This document shows positions 50,056 through 59,526 of a stretch of 64,000 nucleotides of DNA, in pieces. Where the stretch lies: assembly GCF_030813505.1 (NCBI RefSeq), contig NZ_JAUSUE010000018.1; one strand, 5' to 3'. Within the stretch, counting starts at the first letter, position 1; every line of letters begins with the position of its first letter. The notes below the pieces were generated by a model that made no database searches, was not told the DNA's origin, and was given only the letters and a program-made list of their open reading frames with translations. Made by a program: the position numbers and the translations under genes. Source of the stretch: Pectinatus haikarae. Lineage in GTDB: Bacteria; Bacillota; Negativicutes; Selenomonadales; Selenomonadaceae.

Positions 50056-50095
50056 TTGTATATAGTTGTATATAGTCGTTCATAGTTGTATATAA
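50056..50095 (+). repeat. Four tandem 10-bp units, likely GntR operator
   Basis: TTGTATATAG, TTGTATATAG, TCGTTCATAG and TTGTATATAA stand back to back, one helical turn apart, covering +5 to +45 of the gntR transcript. The two first units are identical. Phased tandem sites at a start point suggest cooperative autorepression. Confidence 0.65.
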
Positions 50096-50120
50096 CTGAT
50101 AAACCATGGGGGTAAGCAGG

Positions 50121-50864
50121 ATGCTGGACTTTAAAAAGAATGGCGTAGTGCCTTTATATATGCAGATAGCTGATTGGATAAGAGAAAATATTTATGCGGG
50201 CATATGGAAGGCAGGCGAAAGTATTCCTTCCGAATATCAGCTGATGGATATTCTGCGGATAAGCAGAGGCACAATAAAAAAAGCGGTTGAAACTTTAGCT
50301 ACACAAGGTTTGATATTGAAAATACAGGGGAAGGGCACTTTTGTGGCTGACAGTAATGTGTCCTATTCGCTGGGAACCAATGGGCACGGTTTTTTGTCAA
50401 TTTCGGAGTCGCTTGACCGCATGGGAATCGATTATGAGACAAAAGTAGTTAAGGCCTGCTTTGAGAAGGCAAATGAAGATATTGCAAAAAAACTGCAGAT
50501 AAAAAAAGGTGATGCAGTTTTTTATCTGGAACGCATACGCTTGATCAACGGAAATAAGGCAATTTTCATGGAAAACTGGATAAATCCTGTTCTGTGTCCG
50601 AACGCGGATAGGAATGATTTTAACAGGAAAACTTTGTTCTCAGTGGTGGAAGGTTCATCACAGCATAAGATAAAATTTATAAAGGGGCATTATGTGGCCA
50701 GGAGCATAGGCTGCAAGCGGGGCGCTCTGCTGGGAATAGACAGGGAAACACCGGTTCTGTATGGAGAGCAGCTGGCCCATTTGGATAACGATGTCCCGGT
50801 CGATCTTGGAATAATCTGGCTCAGGTCAGATCAGTACTGCTTCAATTTGACTTTGTACAGATGA
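50121..50864 (+). CDS. GntR/HutC-family transcriptional regulator
   Basis: 247 residues. N-terminal winged helix (VPLYMQIADWIRENIYAGIWKAGESIPSEYQLMDILRISRGTIKKAVETLATQG, residues about 8-65) and a UTRA ligand domain (about 95-245) with AVFYLERIRLINGNKAIFMENW. Usually responds to a sugar phosphate or similar effector. GGGGG/AAGCAGG upstream favours ATG 50121 over ATG 50106. It precedes a second mannose-family PTS operon, its likely target. Confidence 0.9.
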   Translation: MLDFKKNGVVPLYMQIADWIRENIYAGIWKAGESIPSEYQLMDILRISRGTIKKAVETLATQGLILKIQGKGTFVADSNVSYSLGTNGHGFLSISESLDRMGIDYETKVVKACFEKANEDIAKKLQIKKGDAVFYLERIRLINGNKAIFMENWINPVLCPNADRNDFNRKTLFSVVEGSSQHKIKFIKGHYVARSIGCKRGALLGIDRETPVLYGEQLAHLDNDVPVDLGIIWLRSDQYCFNLTLYR

Positions 50865-51015
50865 GTCTTTGTGTGAATCTCAGCGGAGGCAATTTTGTCC
50901 TGCGGCTGTGCTTGACTGAATAGAAAGCCGTATACGAACCTGGTGAAGCTGACTTCAGTGCGCAAAATAAATGGTTGACCGCAAATTTTAAAAATTTTTT
51001 GAGGTGAGTTGGAAA

Positions 51016-51447
51016 ATGATAGGTATTTTAATTGCTACTCATGCTGATTTCGGACAAGGGGTTATTAACGCGGTAAAGCTCATCACGGGGACCCACGAGA
51101 ACGTAAAAACGATAGGGCTGAATCACGGGGACGGGATAACCGTATTTGAGGAAAAGGTGTTTTATTATCTGGAGGAAATGGACCAGGGAGATGGCGTTAT
51201 AGGTTTATGCGATTTTTTGGGCGGTTCACCGTCCAATGCTATGCTCAGATGCATGAAAATGAAAAATTTTCCATGCATCGTGGGAGTAAATATGCCGATG
51301 GTGCTTGAGGCCGTTATGAATCGCGGTAATACCGACGTATGGGAGCTGGCTGAAAAATGCCGCACTGCCGGGATTTCTGGGATTGTGTCATTGAATGCTG
51401 TTGCACAGAAAATGATGGTTGAGGAGGAAAGCAGCGCTGATTTTTAA
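51016..51447 (+). CDS. PTS EIIA, mannose family (second system)
   Basis: 143 residues, MIGILIATHADFGQGVINAVKL with His9 as phosphorylation site, and IGLCDFLGGSPSNAML. GAGGTGAG before ATG 51016 fixes the start. Related to but distinct from the EIIA at 42105. First structural gene after gntR, 150 bases away with no clear promoter, so read-through from gntR is possible. Confidence 0.93.
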   Translation: MIGILIATHADFGQGVINAVKLITGTHENVKTIGLNHGDGITVFEEKVFYYLEEMDQGDGVIGLCDFLGGSPSNAMLRCMKMKNFPCIVGVNMPMVLEAVMNRGNTDVWELAEKCRTAGISGIVSLNAVAQKMMVEEESSADF

Positions 51448-51484
51448 ATTAAATATAAAGAAAATTAAGAAAGGAGAATTTAAA

Positions 51485-51964
51485 ATGAATATTGAGGGAA
51501 TAACATTGGTGAGAATTGATGACAGGCTGATACACGGGCAGGTCATGACGTCATGGCTTAATTATACAAGTGCCAATAAAATAATGATTATTGATAATCA
51601 GGTAGCGGAAGATCCCTTTATAAAAAGTGTATTAAAAACATGTATTCCGGCAAATGTGAAGCTGGCGACATTTTCTGTGGAGAAAGCAGCGGTCCGGCTG
51701 AAAAAAGGCTTTGCCGGTGATAGATGCATCGTGCTTATCAAATATCCGGAAACATTATATGGCTTAATGAAGCAGGGAATAGTATTTGATTCTGTTAATA
51801 TAGGCGGTATGGGGGTGACGGGAGAAAGAAAAAAATTTTATAAAAATATTTCAATGTCGGAGGAAGAAAAGGCCATGCTTAAAGAGCTTACAGTGAAGGG
51901 ATCAAAAATTCATGTAAGAATCATCGCTGAGGACAGCGAGACGGATATATCGGGCATGCTGTAA
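51485..51964 (+). CDS. PTS EIIB, mannose family (second system)
   Basis: 159 residues; LVRIDDRLIHGQVMTSWLNYTSANKIM with phospho-His17 and VNIGGMGVTGERKKFYKNISMSEEEK. AAAGGAG sets ATG 51485. Same fold as the EIIB at 42534. Confidence 0.94.
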   Translation: MNIEGITLVRIDDRLIHGQVMTSWLNYTSANKIMIIDNQVAEDPFIKSVLKTCIPANVKLATFSVEKAAVRLKKGFAGDRCIVLIKYPETLYGLMKQGIVFDSVNIGGMGVTGERKKFYKNISMSEEEKAMLKELTVKGSKIHVRIIAEDSETDISGML

Positions 51965-51991
51965 GGATTTTTTATGATAGGAGGCAGGAAT

Positions 51992-52798
51992 ATGACTATA
52001 TCGACCGGACAGGCAGTGGCAATAGGTATTGTTTATTATCTGGGAAATATAGGGACACCGTGGCTGTCCCTGCTGGGCAGCATAAGTGTCGTGTACAAAC
52101 CGCTGGTCGCGGGAACATTGGTGGGCTTCATTCTGGGTGATCCGGTCCAGGGCTGTATTATCGGAGCGGCAATAAATCTTCCCTATGTTGCGTTTATATC
52201 GGCGGGCGGAACGGCGCCGCAGGATCCGGGGCTGGCGGGGACAGTCGGAACGGCATGGGCGCTTGCGGCAGGAGTTTCACCGGCCGCAGCTGTAACAATA
52301 GCACTTCCGCTGGGACTTTTAGGGACTATGATATGGGTCTTGCATATGACGCTTGATGTGACATTTGTTCATATGGCTGATAAGGCTGCCGAACGAGGGG
52401 ATCTGGATAAAATATGTTTTCTGCATGTGGTCCCGCCGCAGCTGCTGATGTTTTTTCTATGCGTGGTGCCGGCTGCTGTCGCCACTTATTTCGGGTCTGA
52501 GGCAGTACAGGGAATCATCGCCAATCTGACAGGAACGCCGCTGCATATACTCGAAGTCATCGGCGGGCTGCTGCCGGCTTTGGGGATAGCAATGAATCTG
52601 CGTGCCATAGGCAGACCGGGAACCTTGTTGTTCTTTATGGCCGGTTTCGTATTTGTGGTTTATTTGAAGCTGCCGGTTATTGCCGTGGCGGTGCTCGGCG
52701 CCGTAATCGCTTATTTTTATACTGTGCTGAGCAACCAGCCGCCGGCTGAGATTGCTGGTGCGGCAGGTGTGGCTGATGACGATGAGGAGGATTTTTGA
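51992..52798 (+). CDS. PTS EIIC, mannose family (second system)
   Basis: 268 residues, membrane. GDPVQGCIIGAAINLPYVAFISAGGTAPQDPGLAGTVGTA is the EIIC core. Higher GC than neighbours to the left. Ends in an acidic tail (DDDEEDF). GGAGG sets ATG 51992. The stop is separated from EIID by one base. Confidence 0.94.
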   Translation: MTISTGQAVAIGIVYYLGNIGTPWLSLLGSISVVYKPLVAGTLVGFILGDPVQGCIIGAAINLPYVAFISAGGTAPQDPGLAGTVGTAWALAAGVSPAAAVTIALPLGLLGTMIWVLHMTLDVTFVHMADKAAERGDLDKICFLHVVPPQLLMFFLCVVPAAVATYFGSEAVQGIIANLTGTPLHILEVIGGLLPALGIAMNLRAIGRPGTLLFFMAGFVFVVYLKLPVIAVAVLGAVIAYFYTVLSNQPPAEIAGAAGVADDDEEDF

Positions 52799-52799
52799 T

Positions 52800-53624
52800 A
52801 TGGCGGAAAAGCGTAAAAAATTATCCAAAGGTGATATTGTAAGAGCTTTCTGGCGCTGGACTTTTTTTTCCCATGCCAATTATAATTATGAACGTCTTGA
52901 AGCAACAGGTCTGGTTTTTGCTTATAAGCATATAATAAAAAAACTTTACGGTGACGATGAAGAGGCATATATAGTAGCGATCAAGCGCCATATGCAGTTT
53001 TTTAACACAGAACCGCATGTCGGCGGTATAATTCCGGGGATCGTTCTGGCAATGGAGGAAGAGCGGGCCAATGGAGAACCGGTCACGGACGAAGCTATAA
53101 ACGGAGTGAAGACCGGTCTGATGGGGCCATTCGCAGGCATCGGCGATACATTGTGGCAGGGGACTCTGACACCAATACTGCTGGCATTCGGTATAAGCAT
53201 AGGCTCACAAGGAAATTTGCTGGGACCTCTGGTGTATACTCTTTTGATGTTTGGAATAATGTTTCCGGTGGCATATTTGTGCTGGATGAAAGGGTATGAG
53301 CTTGGCAAAGACGGTATAGAAAAAATCCTCGGCGGCAATCAGATAAAAATGATAATAACAGGAGCTTCCTGCATGGGGGCTATTGTTCTCGGTGCATTGT
53401 CGGCTCAGTTTGTATCGGTGAAATCCCCGGCTGTGATAGTACTGGGGGCGCTGCAAATGGAAGTGCAGACGGCAGTGTTCGATAAACTGTTCTTGGGAAT
53501 CCTGCCGCTCGCGGTGACACTGCTGACACTGTACATGCTGAAAAATCGGCAGATGAAGGCGACGACTGTAATGGGGATATTGATAATAATTGGCGCTGTG
53601 GGAGGGGCATTGGGAATATTATAA
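52800..53624 (+). CDS. PTS EIID, mannose family (second system)
   Basis: 274 residues; NYNYERLEATGLVFAYKHIIKKLYG, MQFFNTEPHVGGIIPGIVLAMEEERANGE and GLMGPFAGIGDTLWQGTLTPILLA. The family's EIID markers are intact. ATG 52800 after GAGGAGG inside the end of EIIC. Confidence 0.94.
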   Translation: MAEKRKKLSKGDIVRAFWRWTFFSHANYNYERLEATGLVFAYKHIIKKLYGDDEEAYIVAIKRHMQFFNTEPHVGGIIPGIVLAMEEERANGEPVTDEAINGVKTGLMGPFAGIGDTLWQGTLTPILLAFGISIGSQGNLLGPLVYTLLMFGIMFPVAYLCWMKGYELGKDGIEKILGGNQIKMIITGASCMGAIVLGALSAQFVSVKSPAVIVLGALQMEVQTAVFDKLFLGILPLAVTLLTLYMLKNRQMKATTVMGILIIIGAVGGALGIL

Positions 53625-53644
53625 AATATATGGAGGCAGGCTTA

Positions 53645-54688
53645 ATGGAAAAAATGAAGACAGTTGTATTTACGGATGTGAAGAAAGTTCATGTGGAAGA
53701 ATGTGCAATACCACAGGTGCCTTCTGATAAGATACTGATAAAAGTGGATTCCTGCGCTATCTGTACATGGGAGCAGCGTGTATATCTGGGAATAAAAAAA
53801 GTGGAATTTCCTTTTATCGGCGGACATGAGATGGTTGGGAAAATCATTGCAATGGGTGATAAAGTGAATAGGGAGCAATGGCATATAAATGATAAGGCAG
53901 CTGTTGGAGTGACGCTGGCCTGCCATAATTGTTTCAGCTGTAAAACTGGCAATGAACAAAACTGCCCCCATTTTGATCACAGCAAGCAGCTGGACGGTCT
54001 GCCTCACAGAGGAATGGGCGGGATGAGCTCGCATTTACTGGTGGATCCGGTGAATCTATTTAAATATGATAAGATTTCCGCCCAGGAGGCAACTATCACC
54101 GAACCGCTGTCCTGCGTTATTCACAGTGTGGAAACTGCCGACATTCAGCTGGGCGAAGTGGTAGTGGTGATCGGCTGCGGCATAATGGGGCTTTTGCATG
54201 TGCTCTTATCTGTGCGGAAGGGGGCGGCTGTCATCGTTTCGGATACCAATGAGGAAAGAACTAAGCTGGCATTGGAATTAGGCGCCAAATATGCGATCAA
54301 TCCCGTGGCTGAAAATCTTGAAAAGAGAGTCAGCGAAATCACCGGGGGTGTGAAGGCTCAGGCGGTATTTGATACTACACCGATCGGCGAGGTCGTGGAG
54401 GAAGCAAGAAAATGCCTTGCCAATAACGGCAGACTGGTGCTCTACAGCTCATTTTATCCGGATAAGCCGCTTACCTTCAGTGCCGACTGGGTGCATAAAA
54501 GTGCCGTACAGATCATGGGAACCGCCAATTCCAATACACGGGATTTTATAAAAGCTGTCCGGCTGCTGTCATATAAAATCATTGATGTAAGACCGTTTAT
54601 AAGTGAGGTTTATCCTGTGGAAAGAGTGCAGGAGGCCTTTGAGTCGGCCTGCAGGGGCGATAAATTCAGAGTAGTGATCGATTTCTAA
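53645..54688 (+). CDS. Zinc-dependent medium-chain dehydrogenase (polyol dehydrogenase-like)
   Basis: 347 residues. Catalytic zinc Cys in DSCAICTWEQR and His in FIGGHEMVGK; structural zinc loop CHNCFSCKTGNEQNC; Rossmann VVIGCGIMGLLHV. Belongs to the sorbitol/threonine/galactitol-1-phosphate dehydrogenase branch. In a PTS operon it probably oxidises a polyol phosphate to a keto-sugar phosphate. ATG 53645, behind GGAGG, is chosen over the earlier 53630. Confidence 0.85.
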   Translation: MEKMKTVVFTDVKKVHVEECAIPQVPSDKILIKVDSCAICTWEQRVYLGIKKVEFPFIGGHEMVGKIIAMGDKVNREQWHINDKAAVGVTLACHNCFSCKTGNEQNCPHFDHSKQLDGLPHRGMGGMSSHLLVDPVNLFKYDKISAQEATITEPLSCVIHSVETADIQLGEVVVVIGCGIMGLLHVLLSVRKGAAVIVSDTNEERTKLALELGAKYAINPVAENLEKRVSEITGGVKAQAVFDTTPIGEVVEEARKCLANNGRLVLYSSFYPDKPLTFSADWVHKSAVQIMGTANSNTRDFIKAVRLLSYKIIDVRPFISEVYPVERVQEAFESACRGDKFRVVIDF

Positions 54689-54716
54689 GAATAATTCATG
54701 AAAGCCGGGAGAGAAA

Positions 54717-55592
54717 ATGCTGGTAAATTTATCTGATATATTACGCAAAGCAAAGGAAAAAAAATATGCGGTAGGGGCTTTCAACGTCCCCAATCTGGAA
54801 TCAATAAGAGGCGTGACCGCGGCTGCTGAAGAGCTTGGCGTACCCGTCATACTGCAGCACGCCGAGGTGCATGAAAATTATATTCCGCTGTCTGAAATAG
54901 GACCGATCATGCTGATGTATGCTAAAGAGAGCAGTGTGCCCGTAGCCGTTCATTTCGACCACGGAGCCAGCTTTGAAATGTGCATGCGGGCAATACGCCT
55001 GGGCTTTACATCGGTCATGTACGATGCGTCGGAAAAGAGCTATGAGGAAAATTTGCGGGAAACCAGTGAAATTGTGCGGATAGCCCATAGCGTAAATGTT
55101 TCTGTGGAAGCGGAGCTGGGACACGTATTTACTTCGGCCGTGGGCGGCGGAGAAGGACGCGGTGCGGTCGGAGCAGAGGATTTTCAGTCGCTTGAGGACT
55201 GCTATACTGATCCGGCAATGGCAAGGGATTTTGTAGATACCACGAAAGTAGACGCGCTGGCTATTTCTTTCGGCACGACGCATGGTGTGTATTTGACAGA
55301 ACCCAAGCTTGATTTGAAGCGTATCGCCGAAATTAAGGCCAAGATTGATGTTCCGTTTGTAATGCACGGCGGGTCGGGAGTATCCGATGAGGATTTCAGA
55401 ACCGCAATATATAACGGTATAACCAAAATCAATTATTACACATACGGAGCTATGTCCGGGGCTGAGGCAGTGAAGAGGGGGGTGGAGGAAGCGGGCGGCA
55501 GAAAAATATTTTATCATGATATTGTTAAAATGGGGCAGGACGGTATAAAAGAAAATGTGAAAGCAGCAATGAAAGTATTTTCACTGATATGA
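54717..55592 (+). CDS. Class II ketose-bisphosphate aldolase
   Basis: 291 residues. AVGAFNVPNLESIRGVTAAAEE, HFDHGASFEMCMRAI (metal His), VEAELGHV, SFGTTHGVY and FVMHGGSGV are the FbaA/GatY/KbaY catalytic elements. It cleaves fructose- or tagatose-type bisphosphate to DHAP and glyceraldehyde-3-phosphate. A phosphofructokinase is not in the operon. Last gene; followed by a terminator. Confidence 0.92.
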   Translation: MLVNLSDILRKAKEKKYAVGAFNVPNLESIRGVTAAAEELGVPVILQHAEVHENYIPLSEIGPIMLMYAKESSVPVAVHFDHGASFEMCMRAIRLGFTSVMYDASEKSYEENLRETSEIVRIAHSVNVSVEAELGHVFTSAVGGGEGRGAVGAEDFQSLEDCYTDPAMARDFVDTTKVDALAISFGTTHGVYLTEPKLDLKRIAEIKAKIDVPFVMHGGSGVSDEDFRTAIYNGITKINYYTYGAMSGAEAVKRGVEEAGGRKIFYHDIVKMGQDGIKENVKAAMKVFSLI

Positions 55593-55601
55593 TGAAAAGA
55601 T

Positions 55602-55651
55602 AACATAAAGTTTTTTGAATCTTTGTTAGATTAAGAAATTTATGTTTTTTT
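55602..55651 (+). terminator. Terminator of the second PTS operon
   Basis: AACATAAA (55602-55609) pairs with TTTATGTT (55639-55646), enclosing an AATCT/AGATT hairpin, followed by TTTTT. It sits ten bases after the aldolase stop. Confidence 0.75.
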
Positions 55652-55757
55652 GCAACCGAAAGGAATTCATTAATTACAAAAGATATCATATGTTTGTGAA
55701 TTGTTACGCAGGGGGTTATAGGTTGATGAATGGAGAGGGGCGTGGAAGTATAAAAAA

Positions 55758-55789
55758 ACACCAGTTCGAGAAAAATCTCGAACTGGTGT
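55758..55789 (-). terminator. Terminator for leftward transcription (DeoR gene)
   Basis: ACACCAGTTCGAGA pairs perfectly with TCTCGAACTGGTGT around AAAA. On the minus strand it is followed by TTTTTTAT, so it would stop transcripts coming from the DeoR-family gene. The 55790-56069 stretch carries no gene I can support. Confidence 0.85.
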
Positions 55790-56069
55790 CGTATACAAAG
55801 CCGCTTTTATAGAAAAGCATCGAAAATCAGGGCCTATAAATATAAAAAACAACTATATGATACAACTAACCATCGAACAACGGTTTTTTCTTTTTCCGAT
55901 TGTACGATGGCTTTTACTCTGTTTATTCTATTCTATTTTGGATCAAACTTAAATCAAAATAACATGTTACTTCTAAATAAGCAAATACATCATCGGATTT
56001 CCAGGGAATATGTGGATAGTTTTTAGGGTGAAATGGTGTGTGCATGCAGGTTAAACATTATCTGCTGAT

Positions 56070-56840
56070 TTATACACAGTCAATATTAATTTTTTCTTTT
56101 TTGGCAAAAGCCAAATCTTTTTCGCTGATGTCAGTATCTGTTATTAGTTTATGTATTTTGGCAACAGAGCAAACAGGAAAAAGACTTCTATTGCCAAATT
56201 TTGAACTGTCAACAAGAACATAAGTGTGCCGGGCAATACTTATGATTTTTTGTTTGATGTTTTTTTGCGGGAGACCAATTGAAGTTAGGCCGTATTCAAA
56301 ATCTATACCATTGGTTCCAACAAAAGCTTTATTTACATAAAATTGTTCAAGATCATTTTTGGATATATTATCGAGTGTGGCCGGCGGGGTACCGATGACA
56401 TGCCCTCCCAGCATAAAAAGCTCAATATAAGACAGATTAGATAATGTGGCCGCAGTTGCTATTGAATTTGTAACAACTGAGATAGATTTTTGATTATTTT
56501 GGGATATATATTTTGCAAGATAATACGCAGTGGTTGAGTCGTCAATAAAAATAGAGTCCATATTTCCTATATAAGAATAGGCTTTTTCAGCTATTCTTAT
56601 TTTTTTTTCTTTATGCTGAAAAATTTCTCCCGTTTGAAATTCTATTTTGAAATCTTCGAGTAGTTTTACGGCTCCGCCATAAACTTTCTTTACTAGGTTT
56701 TTTTGGTCCAGTTTGATTATATCATTTCTTATAGTGGCTTCTGAACAGTCGAACCTGTGACTTAATTTGGACACACTGACTTCGCCCGACTGATTTACTT
56801 CTTTTACTATAAATTCCAAGCGTTCTTTTTGTGTAGACAT
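56070..56840 (-). CDS. DeoR-family transcriptional repressor
   Basis: 256 residues. Helix-turn-helix EVNQSGEVSVSKLSHRFDCSEATIRNDIIKLDQKNLVKKVYGGAV (residues about 13-58), then the DeoR sugar-sensor domain with FIDDSTTAYYLAKYIS, VTNSIATAATL, LGGHV, NKAFVGTNGID and VLVDSSKFGNRSLFPV. Effectors are typically sugar phosphates. It is divergent from the tpi-MFS-tetronate operon, separated by the 62-nt palindrome, making that operon its likely target. Confidence 0.92.
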   Translation of the reverse strand: MSTQKERLEFIVKEVNQSGEVSVSKLSHRFDCSEATIRNDIIKLDQKNLVKKVYGGAVKLLEDFKIEFQTGEIFQHKEKKIRIAEKAYSYIGNMDSIFIDDSTTAYYLAKYISQNNQKSISVVTNSIATAATLSNLSYIELFMLGGHVIGTPPATLDNISKNDLEQFYVNKAFVGTNGIDFEYGLTSIGLPQKNIKQKIISIARHTYVLVDSSKFGNRSLFPVCSVAKIHKLITDTDISEKDLAFAKKEKINIDCV

Positions 56841-57036
56841 TATAGTTTCTCCTCACATTATAGTCATGATATATTTTTGATCGTATAAAAATTATTTTTG
56901 TTCACAATATTAATGCACATATTTTATAACATCAGGCTGGCATAATAATCATACATAAATTTAGTATATCATCATAGAACGAAGAATGTATATAGTATAT
57001 GAAAATGATTTAAATAGAAAATTACATTGAAATAAA

Positions 57037-57098
57037 ATATTGAGTATCAAAAGTAAATAATTTTTAATCAAAAATTATTTACTTTTGATACTCAATAT
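57037..57098. repeat. 62-nt perfect palindrome between deoR-like gene and tpi operon
   Basis: Arms of 29 bp (57037-57065 and 57070-57098) are perfectly complementary around AATC. Half-site ATATTGAGTATCAAAAGTAA. No U-tract follows. It lies about 130 bases before the isomerase gene and about 200 before the DeoR start. An operator that can extrude a cruciform is the likeliest role; a MITE-like insertion is the alternative. Confidence 0.9.
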
Positions 57099-57227
57099 GA
57101 TAATATTAATTAAAAGCTATATAGCGGCCTATTTGTTTTTGTTTGCAAACCATTATCAGTATTAAGTTCAGGAAAAATAAATTATATTTTGTGAAAAACA
57201 TGAAAATTTGTAATAGGAGATGACTGA

Positions 57228-58013
57228 GTGGTGAAATTGTATTTAGGAACTAATTTAAAAATGTATAAAACGATAAGTGCTGTTAAAGCCTATTTAAATG
57301 ATCTCCAGAAATTGACATCGGATATTGACAGAGAAAAAATGGAAATTTTTGTTTTACCATCATATACTACATTAGCTGCAGCGGTGGATGCTGTTGATAA
57401 AAGATATATAAAAATCGGTGCACAAAATATGTGCTGGGAAGAAACTGGCCAATTTACCGGAGAAATATCACCCCTTATGCTGAAAGAGCTTAATGTAGAT
57501 ATAGTTATGGCAGGTCATTCTGAAAGACGCCATGTTTTTGGAGAAACTGACAGTGAAGAGAATAAAAAAATCTTCTCTGCATTGGCACATGGATTTACCG
57601 CGCTTTTATGTATAGGAGAAACTAAAGAAGAAAAGCAGTACAATGTCAGCGATGAAGTCTTGCGCAGACAGTTGAAAATAGGGTTATACAATATTGAAAA
57701 AAAAGATATAAAAAATGTGATGATCGGTTATGAACCGGTATGGTCTATCGGTATAGATGGTGAACCTGCCAGTGCCGAATATGCAAGGGAAAAGCACGCG
57801 ATTATAAAAGATACTCTAAAAGAACTTTTTGGCGATGAAGGGACAAGGGTTCCTGTTTTATATGGCGGCAGTGTAAATATGGACAATGCCCGGCAGATTA
57901 TTTCTGAAAAATATATAGACGGGCTCTATGTCGGACGCAGTGCATGGAAGGCAGAAAAATTCAACGAATTGATACGTTCGGTCAAAGCAGCATTTGATGC
58001 TAAATCTAATTAA
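57228..58013 (+). CDS. tpiA: Triosephosphate isomerase, tetronate-operon copy
   Basis: 261 residues with all catalytic residues: Lys in GTNLKMYK, His in AGHSERRHVFGETD, Glu in GYEPVWSIG, and GGSVNMDNA. Full catalytic apparatus implies a real DHAP/GAP isomerase; L-erythrulose-1-phosphate isomerases (LerI/EryH) are close relatives and an alternative. Given PdxA2 downstream, which produces DHAP, this copy probably feeds DHAP into glycolysis. GTG start after AGGAGA. First gene of the operon. Confidence 0.9.
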   Translation: MVKLYLGTNLKMYKTISAVKAYLNDLQKLTSDIDREKMEIFVLPSYTTLAAAVDAVDKRYIKIGAQNMCWEETGQFTGEISPLMLKELNVDIVMAGHSERRHVFGETDSEENKKIFSALAHGFTALLCIGETKEEKQYNVSDEVLRRQLKIGLYNIEKKDIKNVMIGYEPVWSIGIDGEPASAEYAREKHAIIKDTLKELFGDEGTRVPVLYGGSVNMDNARQIISEKYIDGLYVGRSAWKAEKFNELIRSVKAAFDAKSN

Positions 58014-58032
58014 ACAGGAGGGGATTTCAGGT

Positions 58033-59358
58033 ATGGTTCAGAAGATGACAAATTATAGATGGGTTGTCTTGACAGTAATTTTTATAGCTTATACAATAAA
58101 CTTCGCAGACAGGAGCAATATCGGAATAGCGCTGCCATTTATCTCTGAGGAGTTCCATATTACTAATTTTGAAGCTGGTGCCGTTGCATCGATGTTCTTT
58201 TTTGGCTATGCGGTATCTCAGATTCCGGCAGGATATCTATTCACCAAGATGAGTTTGCGAGGCTTGGTTTCTATTTCAATAATAGGTTTTTCTATTATTA
58301 CTTTTCTTATTGGGACAGCCAGTTCGGCAAGCATGCTTAAATGGCTGCGTTTCGGCTTAGGTTTGACGGAAGGCCCTTGTCCTGTTGGTTTGACATCGAC
58401 TATAAATAATTGGTTTCCTGCTAAGGAAAAAGCCACGGCTGTCGGTGTATACATCGCTTCAACAATGTTTGCGCCTATAATTGTGCCTCCGTTATGTGTA
58501 TGGCTGGCAACGACATATGGCTGGCGCTCTATGTTTATCGTTTGCGCCGTTCCCGGATTTATAATGGCTGCTGTGTGGTACTGGCTTATAAGGGAACGTC
58601 CGGAGCAAAGTGAATCTGTTAATCAGGTGGAGCTTGATTATATACGAGAAAAAAATATAGATGAAAATAATCAGAAAATAGAAAATGTTTTTAAATCTAT
58701 GGGACCATTGGATAGGCTGATTCGTGTTAAAGAAGTTGTCAAATTGGAGAAAAGACTTGATGTTTTTAAATCATGGAATATATGGGGAGATACTCTTGCA
58801 TACTTCATGATGGTCAGCGTTCTGTATGGATTGATGACATGGATACCCACTTATCTGGTAAAAGAAGCCGGTTATTCTTTCACTAAGATGGGGTTTGTGG
58901 CGGCTGCACCGTGGATCGGCGGTTTAATAGGAGCTATATCCGGCGGATATATATCGGATAAGATTTTCAAAAAACGCCGCAAACCTACGATGCTCATAAC
59001 TGCAATATCTACAGTGATAATGATGATAATAATGCTGAATATTCCCAATAGCGTAATGGCAGTTGCTTTATCTTTATTTGCTACCGGGCTTTTGCTGAAT
59101 GTCGGTTGGCCGGCATTTACGGCGTATCCCATGGGCTTAACAAATCAAAAAATATATCCATTGGCTATTTCGGTAGTGAATACTGGAGGAAATCTGGGCG
59201 GTTTTTTTGCACCGATGATAGCAGGTGCATTGCTGGATATGTACGGAAACTTTAACACTGTATTTATGTATTTTGGTGTGGCCGCGTTGATTGGTTTTAT
59301 TTTAATATTAACTTTGGATGAACCTATGGGGAAAGCGGTTGATAAAGTATCAGATTGA
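58033..59358 (+). CDS. MFS transporter, anion:cation symporter (ACS) type
   Basis: 441 residues, 12 membrane helices. INFADRSNIGIALPFISEEF, the loop motif with FLFTKMSLRG, and LTEGPCPVGLTSTINNWFPAKEKATAVG are those of the GudP/ExuT/D-galactonate family that imports sugar acids with protons. Imports the acid processed by the downstream kinase and dehydrogenase. AGGAGGGG fixes ATG 58033. 20 bases after tpi. Confidence 0.9.
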   Translation: MVQKMTNYRWVVLTVIFIAYTINFADRSNIGIALPFISEEFHITNFEAGAVASMFFFGYAVSQIPAGYLFTKMSLRGLVSISIIGFSIITFLIGTASSASMLKWLRFGLGLTEGPCPVGLTSTINNWFPAKEKATAVGVYIASTMFAPIIVPPLCVWLATTYGWRSMFIVCAVPGFIMAAVWYWLIRERPEQSESVNQVELDYIREKNIDENNQKIENVFKSMGPLDRLIRVKEVVKLEKRLDVFKSWNIWGDTLAYFMMVSVLYGLMTWIPTYLVKEAGYSFTKMGFVAAAPWIGGLIGAISGGYISDKIFKKRRKPTMLITAISTVIMMIIMLNIPNSVMAVALSLFATGLLLNVGWPAFTAYPMGLTNQKIYPLAISVVNTGGNLGGFFAPMIAGALLDMYGNFNTVFMYFGVAALIGFILILTLDEPMGKAVDKVSD

Positions 59359-59526
59359 TAAATAATACTTGAGGCAGACTTACTATATTGGTCAAATGAA
59401 GTAAGCAGCGAAATGGGATGAATATCCGGCGAATCATAAATTGCTTTTTCATAACAGCGGCGAAGGGTTCCGCTGCTTATTTCTAAATTGTTATCTGTTT
59501 GCAAATATATTTTCGGGGGAAATGAA

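Noticed and set aside
50056..50095. CRISPR-like repeat array
   Set aside because: Units are contiguous 10-mers without spacers; better explained as an operator.
55790..56069. Possible decayed transposase tail on the minus strand
   Set aside because: Short frames have no recognisable transposase motif, so no remnant is claimed.
57037..57098. Intrinsic terminator
   Set aside because: No U-tract follows in either direction, and it stands upstream of both neighbouring genes, where termination would make no sense.
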